NCBI GenBank assembly: GCA_035703165.1
Contig: DASSYR010000103.1
Span: 108,527 to 172,526, forward strand
DNA from: AWTP1-9 sp035703165
GTDB lineage: Bacteria; Bacteroidota; Bacteroidia; Chitinophagales; Chitinophagaceae
DNA length: 64,000 nucleotides
Direction of reading: 5' to 3'
In this document: piece by piece, positions 17,597 to 29,200 of the stretch
Position numbering within the stretch: the stretch's first letter is position 1
Layout of the letters: each line of letters opens with the position of its first letter
Position numbers and translations under genes: made by a program
Notes under the pieces: model-generated
Seen by the model: only the letters and a program-made list of their open reading frames with translations
What the model was told of the DNA's origin: nothing
Databases searched by the model: none

Positions 17597-17654
17597 CGGA
17601 TTTGTTAAAAAAATACTCCGGTTTAAACTTCATTTTAGATATCTGTCTAACCTT

Positions 17655-17662
17655 TATCTTTG
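17655..17662 (+). promoter_or_regulatory. Promoter -7 box of the lolA-like gene
   Basis: TATCTTTG matches the TAnnTTTG consensus, 34 bp before the ATG at 17696. The -33 region has only TTTTAG (17633-17638), a partial match. Confidence 0.6.
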
Positions 17663-17695
17663 CGCCGGCCATAAGGCAGTCTTTAATTTAATAAA

Positions 17696-18361
17696 ATGAA
17701 AAAAAGTATTATAATCGTACTCCTGTTAAGCAGTTTTAGTTTTTTTGTTCAATCTCAGCCCAAAAGTTTCGGGCAAAGCGATCCAAATGCTAAAAAAATA
17801 CTTGATGCGGCGAGCACAAAAGTAAAAAACTACAAAAGCATTAAAATTAATTTCACCTTTAAGTTAGAATCAGCCGACAGTAAAACCAACGAAACGAAAA
17901 AAGGTACCATGTTTATGAAAGGTACCAGGTACCGGGTAACCTTTGCAGGCCAGGAAATATTCTGCGATGGCAGCAATATCTGGACTTATGATAAACGTTC
18001 CAATGAAGTTCAGATTTCAAAAGTGGATAATTCGGCCACTACAATTACGCCGCAGAAGTTGTTTACTAATTTTTACGACAAGGATTTTTTATATAAGCTC
18101 AACAGCGATGTAAAACTAAATGGTAAAGCTACCAAGGAAGTAGAAATGACGCCTTACGATAAAAATAAGCCATTTTTTAAGGTATTATTGTGGGTTGATA
18201 AAGCCGGAAAGAATATAAGCGGAACTAAAGTATTTAACAAAGATGGAAACCGTTACAGTATTATGGTTAATACCTTTTCCCCCAATGCAGCGGTTACGGA
18301 CGATCAATTTGTTTTCGATCAAAAAAAATATCCGGGGGTAGAAGTAATTGATTTACGATAA
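17696..18361 (+). CDS. lolA: LolA-like outer-membrane lipoprotein carrier protein
   Basis: This 221-aa periplasmic protein (signal peptide with core IIIVLLLSSFSFF, cleavage near QSQPK) has the LolA/LolB fold. After an initial helix (DAASTKVKNYKSI), beta-strands build a half-barrel that shields lipid acyl chains, with GTMFMKGTRYRV and the CDGSNIWTYDK turn typical of LolA. It probably carries lipoproteins from the inner to the outer membrane. Sequence divergence from enterobacterial LolA leaves a general lipid-carrier role possible. It follows ftsK, an arrangement that places a cell-envelope factor beside a division gene. Confidence 0.85.
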   Translation: MKKSIIIVLLLSSFSFFVQSQPKSFGQSDPNAKKILDAASTKVKNYKSIKINFTFKLESADSKTNETKKGTMFMKGTRYRVTFAGQEIFCDGSNIWTYDKRSNEVQISKVDNSATTITPQKLFTNFYDKDFLYKLNSDVKLNGKATKEVEMTPYDKNKPFFKVLLWVDKAGKNISGTKVFNKDGNRYSIMVNTFSPNAAVTDDQFVFDQKKYPGVEVIDLR

Positions 18362-18387
18362 TATTACAAAGTAATTTTTGTTATAGG

Positions 18388-18423
18388 AAAACGGTCGTGA
18401 AAAATATTCATGGCCGTTTTTTA
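18388..18423. terminator. Terminator between the lolA-like gene and ubiX
   Basis: AAAACGGTCGTG (18388-18399) pairs imperfectly with CATGGCCGTTTT (18409-18420), followed by further T residues. A-rich on one side and T-rich on the other, it can serve both convergent genes. The ubiX stop codon starts at its edge. Confidence 0.75.
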
Positions 18424-18978
18424 TTTTCCCCACCGGAATGTTTTGATGTCAATTCCCGATAAGTCAAGAACCCTGTCAACAACAGTGGCAACTATGTCTT
18501 CGACGGTTTTAGGTTTACTATAGAAAGACGGGGTAGCAGGGCAGATAATTCCACCGGCCTGTGTTACTGTTTCCATATTGCGAATATGAATGAGATTGTA
18601 AGGGGTTTCTCTTACTACACAAATGAGTTTTCTTTTCTCTTTTAATATCACATCCGCAGCCCGTGTAATTAAATCGTTTGAAACACCGGCAGCAATTCTG
18701 CCCAATGTTCCCATAGAACAAGGTATAATTATTAAAACATTGTATTGACCGGAGCCCGATGCAAAGGGAGCTGAAAAATCGGTTTGGTTATAAAATTTTA
18801 CAGGATAGTTTCTATAATTTTCGGTTTCTAATTCTGTTAACCAAACATTGCGGGCATTTTCAGTCATTACCACCGCTAATTCATTGTACTGGTTGGAAAG
18901 AGTAGTTAACTTATCCAATAATACCTTAGCATATATTGCTCCGCTGGCGCCAGTAATACATACGACAATTTTATTCAC
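18421..18978 (-). CDS. ubiX: Flavin prenyltransferase UbiX
   Basis: UbiX attaches dimethylallyl to FMN to make prenylated FMN, the cofactor of UbiD-type decarboxylases. The 185-aa protein shows the N-terminal FMN-binding CITGASGAIYA, the SMGTLGRIAAGVSNDLITRAADV segment characteristic of the family, KRKLICVVRETPYN and the C-terminal VDRVLDLSGI. Length is normal. No ubiD is visible in this window. It is divergent from the thioredoxin-like gene and convergent with the lolA-like gene. Confidence 0.95.
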   Translation of the reverse strand: MNKIVVCITGASGAIYAKVLLDKLTTLSNQYNELAVVMTENARNVWLTELETENYRNYPVKFYNQTDFSAPFASGSGQYNVLIIIPCSMGTLGRIAAGVSNDLITRAADVILKEKRKLICVVRETPYNLIHIRNMETVTQAGGIICPATPSFYSKPKTVEDIVATVVDRVLDLSGIDIKTFRWGK

Positions 18979-19017
18979 CCTTATATTTTTAATTTTGTGT
19001 TAAGCAACAAATTTAGC

Positions 19018-19548
19018 ATGCAAAAGTTACGATATGTTTTATTTTTAATTCTGGCTCTTTTTTCTGTGTGGGCTTTTAATCGCCCCAATCAAAAGAATAA
19101 GTTGCAATGGATTAGTTTAAAAGAAGCCGAAAAAGCGATGAAAGTAAATCCCAAACCGATCCTTATTGATTTATATACAGATTGGTGTGGGTGGTGCAAA
19201 GTGATGGATAAAAAAACGTATGGCAACAAAGCTGTGGCAGACTATATACAGGAGAAATTTTACCCGGTTAAATTAAATGCAGAAACAAGAGACACAATTT
19301 CCTGGATGGGGAAAATTTATAAGTATAATAAGCAATATCGTATTAATGAATTTGCCCTTTACCTTACGGGGGGACAATTAAGCTTTCCTACTACCATATT
19401 TATTTATGAAGCCGGTTCTCCGCCAGAAAATGTTATAGGATACCTAAAACCTTCTGATTTAGAGCCAATTGTGAAATTTGTAGGAGAAAAATATTATAAA
19501 AAATTATCATTTGAAGATTTTCAAAAGGATTTTAAATCGCAATGGTAA
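19018..19548 (+). CDS. Thioredoxin-fold protein with signal anchor
   Basis: The 176-aa protein starts with a hydrophobic signal or anchor (MQKLRYVLFLILALFSVWAF). A thioredoxin fold follows, with the redox motif DWCGWCK and the cis-proline in SFPTTIFIYE. The CGWC motif and the surrounding YTDWCGWCKVMDKKTY resemble thioredoxin_7/DsbD-gamma-like periplasmic oxidoreductases. The ATG at 19018 is preferred over a GTG at 18997, because a TAATTTTG promoter-like box (18990-18997) covers the latter. It probably acts in thiol-disulfide exchange in the periplasm. Confidence 0.83.
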   Translation: MQKLRYVLFLILALFSVWAFNRPNQKNKLQWISLKEAEKAMKVNPKPILIDLYTDWCGWCKVMDKKTYGNKAVADYIQEKFYPVKLNAETRDTISWMGKIYKYNKQYRINEFALYLTGGQLSFPTTIFIYEAGSPPENVIGYLKPSDLEPIVKFVGEKYYKKLSFEDFQKDFKSQW

Positions 19549-19983
19549 AATAGCTGTATGAATGGTAAAAAAAATACATAAAAAATGTTTTTTTTATCGA
19601 ATTTATTGCATTATTTTGCGGTATATGATAAGGTTTAATGGTTAATGGTAACTGATTAGTGGTCCCGCCGTAAGGCGGGATTTTTTTTTGCTTTTTTTTC
19701 AAAAAGTTTTTCTTGGGTGTGAAAGAGATTTGTATAGTAACCACTTGTTTAACAATCTTTTATTCCATTAGTATTATACTAATTTATTAAACAATTTTTT
19801 TTTTATAACTACTGGCTACTAACGGCAATTACTATTGTTAGAACGTTATTGGAAGTAGGGTATGAATTTTTAAATCTATTTTTTTCTTAAATTCATGTTT
19901 GATTAAAAGCATTCTTTCTGTTTTTTGCGTTTTTTTTTGTTTTTGTGCTTCGTTAATTTAAATTGACATAATTAATATTTCTT
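19549..19983. other. 435-bp intergenic region with one terminator, otherwise featureless
   Basis: A strong rho-independent terminator sits at 19663-19689: stem TCCCGCC/GGCGGGA, loop GTAA, then about nine T residues. It lies about 115 bp after the thioredoxin-like gene. The remaining sequence is very AT-rich with long T-runs and no credible coding frame, tRNA or promoter match. Confidence 0.7.
19663..19689 (+). terminator. Rho-independent terminator
   Basis: Perfect 7-bp GC-rich stem TCCCGCC (19663-19669) / GGCGGGA (19674-19680) with a GTAA tetraloop and a run of about nine T residues. It terminates transcription from the thioredoxin-like gene. Confidence 0.88.
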
Positions 19984-21339
19984 TTGAATCATTCACCTCA
20001 TTTACAACGACGTCTCGGCCTGTTTCATGCTTCTGTGTTAAATATGATTGACATGGTGGGCATTGGTCCGTTTATTACCTTATCCATTGTAGTTAGTATA
20101 ATGAATGGGCCCTGGTTTTTGTATGCCTGGATAGGCGGGGCTGTTCTTTCTTTGGTTGATGCAATGATATGGAGTGAACTGGGGGCGGCATATCCTTTGG
20201 CAGGAGGTAGTTATAATTTTTTAAAAGAAGCTTATGGTAAAGATGGTGCAGGTAAAATGATGTCGTTTCTTTATGTATGGCAAACAATGATACAGGCACC
20301 TTTGGTAGCGGCCTCAGCTGCCATAGGTTTTTCACAGTACTTCTGCTATCTTTTTCCCTTGGAATTATGGCAACAAAAAATTGTATCCGGGTTAGTTATT
20401 CTTTTTGTTATTTTTTTGCTTTACCGAAAAATTGAATCTATCGGTAAAATTGGGGTGCTATTATGGATTGGTGTAATGGCGACCATGGGATGGATAATTT
20501 TGGGTGGTATCAGCCATGGAAATTTTTTAGCCCCTGTAAAAGAAATGAATGAAGGTTTTCAGGTAAGTCATTTATTTTTTGTTGTGTTGGGGCAAGCTTC
20601 GGTAAAAACGGTATATAGCTATCTTGGTTATTATAACGTTTGTCATTTGGGAGGAGAGATTATTCATCCGGAAAAAAACATCCCCAAAAGCATGTTTATT
20701 TCGGTAATATGCATTGCTGTTTTATATCTCGCTATTAACGTAAGTGTAAGCAGCGTAATAAGCTGGCAGGAAATAAAAGTTTTACACGATAGTGGCCAAA
20801 AAGATTATGTAGTAAGTACTTTTATTGAGCGTTTATATGGCCATAAAGCCGCCTTGGTTGCCACCGGTTTAATATTATGGGTGGCGCTGGCATCTTTATT
20901 CGCAGTAATGCTTGGTTATAGCAGGGTGCCTTATGCGGCTGCTATAGATGGCTCATTTTTTAAAATATTTGGTAAACTGCATCCTACCAGGAATTTCCCT
21001 TACGTCTCCCTGCTTATTTTGGGTGGTCTTGCTTTTTTGTTTAGCCAATTATTTAGAATGAGGCATATTATTGATGGCATTCTTGCCATGCGCATTATAG
21101 TGCAATTCATTGCCCAGGCAGTAGGGGTGGTGTTATTAAGAAACAGGAGAGGCGCTAAACATCTTCCTTACCGTATGCCTCTTTATCCATTGCCTGTTAT
21201 AGTAGTAATTATTATATGGCTATATATTTTCTTTTCCACTCAGTGGGGAGTAATACTCTATTTTTTAGGAGTATTTACAACCGGTCTGCTTATTTATCTT
21301 ATTCAGGCAAAGCTTCAAAAGAAATGGCCTTTTAATTAA
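19984..21339 (+). CDS. APC superfamily amino acid permease
   Basis: The 451-aa protein has about 12 predicted transmembrane helices. The first carries the family's unwound substrate-binding glycine motif (MVGIGPFITLS), and ELGAAYPLAGGSYNFLKEAYG follows in the TM2-TM3 region. This identifies an amino-acid/polyamine permease working as a secondary transporter in the inner membrane. The substrate cannot be read from the sequence. Translation is assigned to a TTG at 19984, because the next ATG would cut into the first helix. The stop overlaps the convergent protease gene by 8 bp. Confidence 0.88.
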   Translation: MNHSPHLQRRLGLFHASVLNMIDMVGIGPFITLSIVVSIMNGPWFLYAWIGGAVLSLVDAMIWSELGAAYPLAGGSYNFLKEAYGKDGAGKMMSFLYVWQTMIQAPLVAASAAIGFSQYFCYLFPLELWQQKIVSGLVILFVIFLLYRKIESIGKIGVLLWIGVMATMGWIILGGISHGNFLAPVKEMNEGFQVSHLFFVVLGQASVKTVYSYLGYYNVCHLGGEIIHPEKNIPKSMFISVICIAVLYLAINVSVSSVISWQEIKVLHDSGQKDYVVSTFIERLYGHKAALVATGLILWVALASLFAVMLGYSRVPYAAAIDGSFFKIFGKLHPTRNFPYVSLLILGGLAFLFSQLFRMRHIIDGILAMRIIVQFIAQAVGVVLLRNRRGAKHLPYRMPLYPLPVIVVIIIWLYIFFSTQWGVILYFLGVFTTGLLIYLIQAKLQKKWPFN

Positions 21340-22150
21340 TCCAGATTTCTTTCTTTTGGAAGTTAATGGTAAATATATATTTGCTGATTATGGCAAAATT
21401 TAGAGCCCCGTCATAGATAATATTCGAAGGTAAAGCTGTATTTGTAATATGTTTTTTTCCTAAATAGAAATTCACCGTCAGGGGTTCTTTATTTTGACTT
21501 GAGGTATCTTTTATTAATCCCCATTCAAAAGCGGTTTGATTTGAAAGCAGCATTTCACCAATGTTTCCGGAGTCGAAGAGAAACCGGTAAGTATGTGAGC
21601 CTTTATTTACTCCTACAAAAATGTTCACTTCCCTGCCATCCAGTCCGTTAGCAAAAAAGCTGTTTACCAGGTTCATTTTTTGTATTCTTTTTTTGTATGA
21701 GTTTTTATTTTCTACAATAAGATAATTATCTTTTAAATTAATGGTTAATATATTTTGACTGAATGATTTTAAAGAAATAATTCCGTATAATTTGGGAAAA
21801 TCTGCCGGCAGGATAGACATTAAATCCCAAACACCTGCACTTTCAAAAAACAGTTTTGTATTATTTAAGGATAGAAAAATGCTGTCTGTTCTTTTATAAG
21901 TTATTTTTTCGCCATGCATGCGAAAGCCGGTGTTATTTCCATAAACATCTCTGCCAAAAAGCATCGCTATTTCCGGCGAAACAAAAGTTTCTCCCCCACC
22001 GGTATCAAAGAGAAATTTATATTTTTTGTCTTTGATTGTTACTTCCAGCGTTTTTAAATTGCCTGCGTATTTTGAAAGCCTGATGGTATCTTGGGCGAAC
22101 AGGGCACAATTAATTGATGTTAAAATAACAATGAGCAGGAGGTATCTCAT
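21332..22150 (-). CDS. Retropepsin-like aspartyl protease, secreted
   Basis: The 272-aa protein has a Sec signal peptide (MRYLLLIVILTSINCALFAQ). Two aspartic-protease-like repeats follow: the first holds FDTGGGETFVSPE (about residue 49) and the second FLFDSGNIGEMLLSN (about residue 190). Both D-T/S-G triads are intact, so a single chain could form a pseudo-dimeric active site. Exported, so it is periplasmic or surface associated. The substrate is unknown. The 3' end overlaps the convergent permease gene by 8 bp. Confidence 0.8.
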   Translation of the reverse strand: MRYLLLIVILTSINCALFAQDTIRLSKYAGNLKTLEVTIKDKKYKFLFDTGGGETFVSPEIAMLFGRDVYGNNTGFRMHGEKITYKRTDSIFLSLNNTKLFFESAGVWDLMSILPADFPKLYGIISLKSFSQNILTINLKDNYLIVENKNSYKKRIQKMNLVNSFFANGLDGREVNIFVGVNKGSHTYRFLFDSGNIGEMLLSNQTAFEWGLIKDTSSQNKEPLTVNFYLGKKHITNTALPSNIIYDGALNFAIISKYIFTINFQKKEIWIN

Positions 22151-22451
22151 CTTAAATAGAATTTGTTAAGAAAGTAACGTATTGGATGCTTCGCAAATTT
22201 ACGTTTTTATATAAACACAGATTATGATATCAAAGCTTTATCCTTTCCCCTACCAAAACGAAAAGCGGCTGCCTCGATTTTTTGAGACAGCCGCTTTACA
22301 CCTGAGGGCTATATCGGGTTAAATTCAAAAAGCAAAACTCTCTTGATAAGTAAATAAAAACGGCAGTTATTATCACGGCAAAAAATATGCGTAACGTGTT
22401 CTATGATTTCACCGACTATTTGGTTGCAATTGTTTTTTTATTTATACTAAA
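22151..22451. other. 301-bp intergenic region downstream of the Tc operon
   Basis: It contains the Tc-operon terminator hairpin at 22261-22298. No coding frame is seen, and in particular no candidate immunity gene follows the toxin C-terminus. Confidence 0.6.
22255..22298 (-). terminator. Terminator of the Tc operon
   Basis: AAAGCGGCTG (22262-22271) pairs with CAGCCGCTTT (22288-22297), with an additional inner CTC/GAG pairing around a T-rich loop. Read on the minus strand the hairpin is followed by TTTTCGTTTT. It lies about 155 bp beyond the stop of the TcB-TcC gene. Confidence 0.75.
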
Positions 22452-23204
22452 CTACTTATAATTATGGAATGAATCCATAGCAGTTTTGGGTTTGTAGTTC
22501 AGATTAGTAACGGGGGTATGGCCGGCATTTAAAAATTTATGAAAAAGTTCATCAAACTCTTGTTTCCCTATGTTCCCTCGCATTCCATTTACCACCCAAT
22601 CTACAGATTTAGTAAATTGGAGCTCTCCGGGAAATTTCAAATAGTATTTATGTCGGGCAAACACCAATTGCTCATGTTTTGATTGTCCATTTTGTACCTC
22701 TTCTGTATAGTGAGTTACTTTGTGACGAATTTCCACACCTTGAGTTGAAAGATATTTCATTGCGCTTTCATGGGCAATGTCCTCGGTATTAGCGTGACTA
22801 GAACCCGGAGTGGCATTTCCTGTAGTTTCATCTCCTCCATGTGAATGAGCAATTGCATGAAGTATTTCAATACGTTTTTTATGAAATTGAGGATCAAAGT
22901 TTGTAGGCTTGGATTTTGCGATCTTTTTTTCCAAAAAGGCTGAATCCCCTACTAATTTTGGCGGCCATAGCTTTCTTTTTGATTTATTAATTTGAAGTTT
23001 TAAGCCCTGGGTGGCACCTTGTTTCTTGGCGCCTTTCTGTTTTTTTCTACTTGAAGTTTTATCTTTTTTGTTAAATTTAATTTGCTTAACAGGTTTTGCC
23101 CCCTTCACCACTCTTGTCGGGCCAAAACCTTTATGAAAATCTTTCATATTTTTGTAATTATCGTTTCTTTGTACTGTTGTTTTTGTTTTTTTTGCTACCA
23201 CCAT
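22452..23204 (-). other. Exchangeable C-terminal effector module of the TcB-TcC protein
   Basis: This stretch encodes the last 250 residues, starting at Met2230 just after the RHS-core VDVGG. Residues 2230-2330 are Lys/Gln-rich and likely disordered, suited to threading through the TcA channel. The following ~150 residues hold HAIAH, HGG, GN, PGSSHAN and a conserved E, in the order expected for an HNH/NUC-like metal-dependent nuclease. Base composition drops visibly compared with the adjoining RHS region, as expected for a separately exchanged cassette. The nuclease assignment is inference. Confidence 0.6.
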
Positions 23205-26200
23205 CCCCCCCACATCCACCTGCGTCACCGGGTTCCCCCCAACAAACGCATACACATTCAACCCATCAATCGTTCCCGCCGGGTCGGTACAGGTCCAGCG
23301 GCCGAGCCAGGGAGCGTAATAGCGCATACCGTAATAGTACAAACCGGTAACATTATCTTTTTCTTTAAAACTGTAATGGTAGTGTTTGCTTTCTACTTCT
23401 GTTTGATTTTGTGCGGCAATAATGCTGGTACCTCCGTAAGGATAGTATTCTTCATAAGTAATCAGGTTGGCATTTTCATCCAGTTCGTAAATGCCGGATT
23501 GAAGCACGTCTGTTAACTGGTATCTTAATTTTACTTTTTTCTCATATGGGTTTACATTGCCTTTTACCCAGTATTGCCATACGCAAAAGGTTGTGTTATC
23601 ATCATCCAGTTTTACATCATGCCATTCTTTATTTACCGCAGCCCCTTCCGCATACGATTTTCGTATTTCAATGCCCCCCACATACAGGGTTTCCGTTATG
23701 TTCCATCCTGTCTGGGTTTTCTGCCGGTGCACTTTTCGCACTCGTTGCCCTGATCCATTGTACACATAATATTCCGCATCATTATCATCATCAACACTGC
23801 TCCTGTCAACTGTTACGGCGCTTTGCATATTGTCTCGGTAATTCCAGGTTACATAAGCGCAACCATCCAAGGTAGTCATATTGCCATTTTCGTCGTAATA
23901 ATAAAGGATGGCGGGAGTACGACCTACAGAGCTTTCCGTCATTTGATTGGAATCCGGGGCAATGGTGTTGTTACGCGTATAGGCGCTGTTGCCCAGTTGT
24001 TGCATCCGGGTAAGATTGCCTCCGGCATCGTAGGTAAATTGTTGCGTGTAATTCTGCAGGGCCTGGGGGTTGGAAACAGGCTGACCATTCGCATTGAAAA
24101 GGGTACTGAGAAAACTTTCATTGAATTTATTCTGATTTGCCTGTACGTTTTGCCACAAGCCCTGGTGTTCTCTGCCCGTGGCTGTTATTAACCGGTACAA
24201 AGAATCGTAGGTATAGGTTGACAATGCATCCACCTGTTGATTTCCGAAAAATACGGTTGGTATAGCCAGATTTCTGGCCGATGTGATATTCCCTACGGGG
24301 TCGTGATGATAGTGCAGGTCTTGTATTATTGTATTGGCGTTCCCTATGGTTTTTATCCGCATCAATTCGTAACTATAGTCATCGTAAGTATAGCTTGTCG
24401 TGGTGTTATTGGCGTAGTTTACCGAAGTCCGCTGTCCCTTCTCATTGTACTGTGCATTAAAAAATCCCGGCGCAGGCGCCTGGGGATTGGCTGCCTGTAC
24501 GAGAGGCCCTGCAATAACTGTCAAACCCTTTATCCATCCGTTGCTGTAATATTGAGGACTACTTATGTTTCCGTCCGCATCGGTTGTTGAAATGGTTTGC
24601 TCTGCTGCATTTGTTTCCGTTACGCTAACATAAGCTGGTGCATCTAAAAGAGAAGTTAATCCCGATGGAAGTTTTAAATTGGTGAAATCACTTGGCCGAT
24701 ATTTGCCCTGGAACAACGTTATCAGGCTGCTGATTACAGAATTTGTAATTGTGTTCCAGTTGGCTTCGTTCCGGTAGTCGCTTTTAATCCACTGTGCCGT
24801 GAGCAGTGAATGATTATGAATATCAAAGCTGGGATAAAGCGTCAGACCGGCTTCATCCAATACAATCACTGCCTCGCCGCGGAGGTTTAATTGTTGAGGA
24901 TTAGAAAAATAAGGAACACCGCTATTTTGACTGTCGCCATAAATCGTTATGCGGGTGGTTTGAGCAAGCGGTTGTGGCAGGCTGTTGTTCTCCACATAAA
25001 GAGAACTGAAGCGACGCAATAAATCGTACGAGTAATATTGTTGCGTGTTTCTTGAGTCGCAGTTAAAAAGAATATTTCCCATTACATCCTGCAATTGCCA
25101 TTGAGTTCCGCCATCTGCAGAAATGGTTTTTATGCGCTGTCTGTCCAAATCATAACTATACTGAAAATTGGACAATTGTTGCGGGTGAAGACGTTGGTCA
25201 GAACTGGTTAATTCTTCGCCCAGGATATTGAAAGTAAAATAATTATTGTTTTGCTCTGTATCGGGTACATTCAGTTGGCCTTCTTGCACCAAATTGCCCA
25301 TATTGTCTTCTATACTTTGAAAAGGAGTATTGGCAAATACCTTCGCTTTGTTCCAGGCGTCAATGTCCACATTATTTCCTACAGCAGGCTGATAGGCGCT
25401 ATCCAGGATAGCGTCGTTCTTATCGTATTGTAAAGCGTTCCAGGCGCAGGGTTGAAATACAACGCCAATACCCGCGTAGAGTTTTGTATTGAGATAACCG
25501 GTGTAAGTGGGTATGGGTGATGACGGGCCCGGATACCCGAAAAGCGTCTTGGTAAAAAAATCTTCCGCATCCGGGTCAATACTGTTGCATCTTTTTGTCA
25601 GAACCAATCTCCCCGGCGCATCGTAAAACAGCAATTCGCTGATGGCGCTTACTTCTAAATTGTATTGGTCGGTTGCATCGAACCAGGGTTCAAATTGTTC
25701 AACCGCCTGCCCTTTGTTGTCGTAGCGCACCGTGCCGTCGGCTTGCCATTGCCTGGTTCCATCATAATATATTTTCTGCTGGGCAATCCTTCCAAATCCA
25801 TCCTGGTAAATTACTTCAAACTGGTAAAGCGGATTATCCGTTTGTTGTTCTGTGTTGCCGTAGTAGTAGTTCCGTACAACTCTTTTAAAATGAACGGGTA
25901 TATTATTGTTTTTCCAGGAGTGAAGATCGTACTGAAAAAAACTGGCAACGGTCATCCAGTTGGCCTCATTTAATATGCCCGATGGGTTTGCAAAAGCTTC
26001 GTCAATTTCATCATCAGTAAAAGGAGTAAATAAGCTCAGATCTGTAAATCCAATGGGTTGTCCTTGTTGCTTTCCGCTTTCAGAGGTAGCTATTACCACC
26101 CCCAGGGCATCCACCAGTACCGATGTAGTATTACCGTTGATATCGGCGATGGTAAGGGCCTGCATGGACTGATAATCAAAAGTTGAAATTTGTATTGTAT

Positions 26201-29200
26201 TGTCCAGCGGGTCGGTTATATTTTGTACAAAGAGATTGTATGGATCGTATTCATAAACAGTCTTCACGGCCTCGTCAGGATCGGTTGCTCCCCAATACAC
26301 ATAGGGATACTGAAAAGGATCATAAAAAGCCGATGGCAAAAAGAACTGTGATGCATCGTTGTAACCCTGACTGCCGCCGGGATTCCAATAATAATTGCCT
26401 TCGTCTGACCCGGAATCAAAGGAAATATATCCTCCATGGGCGCCATTTATTCCCGGGTTGGCAGTTAATAATTGGGTAAGCTGCTGCGGATCGAGGCATG
26501 ATGCGAATGTTGTATTCAAATCAGCAATAGCGAAGGTTGCTGATTCGGAGCGGTGATGAAGCGCCGGGCAAACAATTGTTCCTAAATTATTTTCTTTTTG
26601 GTTCACCGCATCGAAATAATAGTCCCTTTCCCATTCCAATAAGTTAATGTTGCTGCCCGATGACAGTGCGTTTGCAACCTGCTCTTTCATGGCAGAAAAG
26701 GAAAAATATCCTCCAGGGAGATCCGGCGTCAAATTGGCGATTTCATACATTTTTGCTTCCAAATCTGCCCCGATAAGGTATCCACCGCTGGCAGTCTGAC
26801 CTTCAGGAGGAGGAATATTCCAGTATTCGTCGGCTTCATTTGAATTAAAAACAGTAGTTATATCGGCGGATACTCTCAGTTGTATTTGCTGCGCTAAAGT
26901 TTGCGGATCTGTACCGGGAGGGATAGCTGCCGAGCGTCTTGGATAGTTTACCGTGCACGATTGCAATACATGGTCGTAAAAATCAGTATCCAGGATAAAG
27001 GAATGCTCTACCCGCGGGTCTGCGGCATTGCGCTCATAATCATAACTTACGCTCTGCCGGATGTGTAACAGAAAGGAGCTGTAGCGGTTGCCAAATTTTC
27101 GCTGCACTTCTCTTGCCTCAAATTCGCTTTCGGTAACGGTGTAGGGTATCTGTTGCCAGGGGCTGGCATCATTGCCATACGTTTCCGATCGGATTACGGA
27201 ACCATAGAGAGTGCGGTATGCATTGCGCAGCGTTTCCTGATCCGGTTGCGTGGAGAGGTATTTAAAACAGGCGTAGTTTACCGGCAGCGCCTTGTTATCG
27301 CCCTGCCAGAATTCTTTTTTATACTGCTCCATCAGCGCATCGTATTCCGAAAAAGCGCCGGTGTGATACCAGGTGCGGGTAAAAGTATCCGGACTGTTAT
27401 AGGCCGCCAGTGTTCCATCATTTTGCGCAATAAACTGTTTGAATTCTTTAGCGTCAATTGTATCCACCCTGCCAAATCCCCTGAACTCTTTTTCATGACT
27501 GTCGTAGTAACCATGACTATATTGATAAGCGGTAGAGACAGAACTTAAAGAAACCTCATCCGACCGGGTAACCGATTCTATAACATTCACGGGATAGGGT
27601 AAATGGGTTATCCACGGTATTCCTGCGCTTTTATCTTCCAGGTAAAATTTTGTAGAGCCCGCATACGTGATACTGGTTACCGCTCCCATATTGTTATTAA
27701 TTCCTGAAAGCAGATACGGTTTTTGCGAGCTGAAGGTATCGTCCGTATTTTGTATCTGATTGAAATCGTAATACCAGATTTTCGGTTGCGGATGCGTTTG
27801 GGTAAACACGAGACAATTGGTTCCATTACCCTTAATATCAGCAAAGCTCACCTGGCAATGGTTGTCCCAGTTTTCAGGCAAGGGGATGGACAAAGGCGTA
27901 GCAGAAAAGCCATTACCCGACTGATTAAAATAGATATCAATGTGTGTGGATTGGATATAGGCAAGATCGGTGAAACCGGAACCATCCACATCGGCCCACA
28001 ACAAACGATCGGTGTCGAAATCGGGCCCGAAATCGGGCGCATTGTTCATCGCCACTTTTTCCCCAAAATTGCCATAGCCGAGATTTGGCCAACATTCCAC
28101 GGTGTTTTTTGTAATGCGAACCCGTTGCGACAAGCCACTGCCGATCATATCGGCATAGAACAAGACCTCGGTGGGGCTATCGCCTTTGCTTGCCGGTACA
28201 AGCGCTGTATTGGGCGCTTGTTGCGCCGCATCAAATCCCTGCTCATTGAGCGATGCATTGTATTGAACCCTTGTATCGCTGATCAACACCACATCGGCTA
28301 CGCCATCGCCGGTAATGTCTGTAAAGTCATTGAGCGGATATTGGTAATTGGTAGGGAAGGACTGAAAGGCAATGAAGTTTTTCCAATGGTGTGAATCGTC
28401 CATTTCCCAGAAGCCGGCCTGTTGCGTTGAGGTGAGGGCGAGACCCAATCGGCCGCTTCCGGTAATATCCGCAAGGATATGTTCCGGGGAGATCTTCCCG
28501 GCTATGGGAAAGTTAACCGGAACCGGATCTGCATATTCTACGGAGGTCTCGGTTACTTTCAGGGCGCTGCGGTAAAAAACAGACTGCCCATCCTGATACA
28601 AAATGCCCGGAATGCCTTCGCCATACAGATCAATGAGTTGATAGTAAGGAGCCTCCTGCGCCTGCCGGATCGCTTGCTGATTTACATCCACTAACAACTC
28701 AACGGCATGCGGAACGTAGCCCTGCTGTAAGGGAGGGAATTTAGTGTAGGAAAAACTTAGTTCGGGAATACTTTTTACTTCATAAGGCGGAGAATATGAA
28801 GCGCCTTTATAACGATAACCCGTATGCGTAGCGGAGATGAGTTGGGTCAGTATGACGGATGCGCTATAATTAAGCCGGAGCGCAGAAACCAGTATGGCAT
28901 TTTGCGCCAGCAGATCAAAGCGGTGAAACAATAAAATGTTTTGGCATAAACGATAGGTTCTGATCTCAAAACCGGAACTATAATCGGAAAAAGGGTCTTG
29001 TCTGCAAGGCCAGGCGTTTCCGGAAGGAATGGTATGCGGATCCGGGTTTGTGGGATCAATATTATAAACTCCATAGTCAAAGATTATTTGAAAATGCCAT
29101 TGATCGGGATTGAATGCGGTAGAACTTTCACCGGTAACAATAGAACCATCCGTTACCGGAGTAAAATTGCCATAATAAACCGATGATGGATAGGTTTGGG

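Noticed and set aside
22151..22451. Search for an immunity gene after the toxin C-terminus
   Set aside because: No credible ORF in either strand; the region holds only the terminator hairpin.
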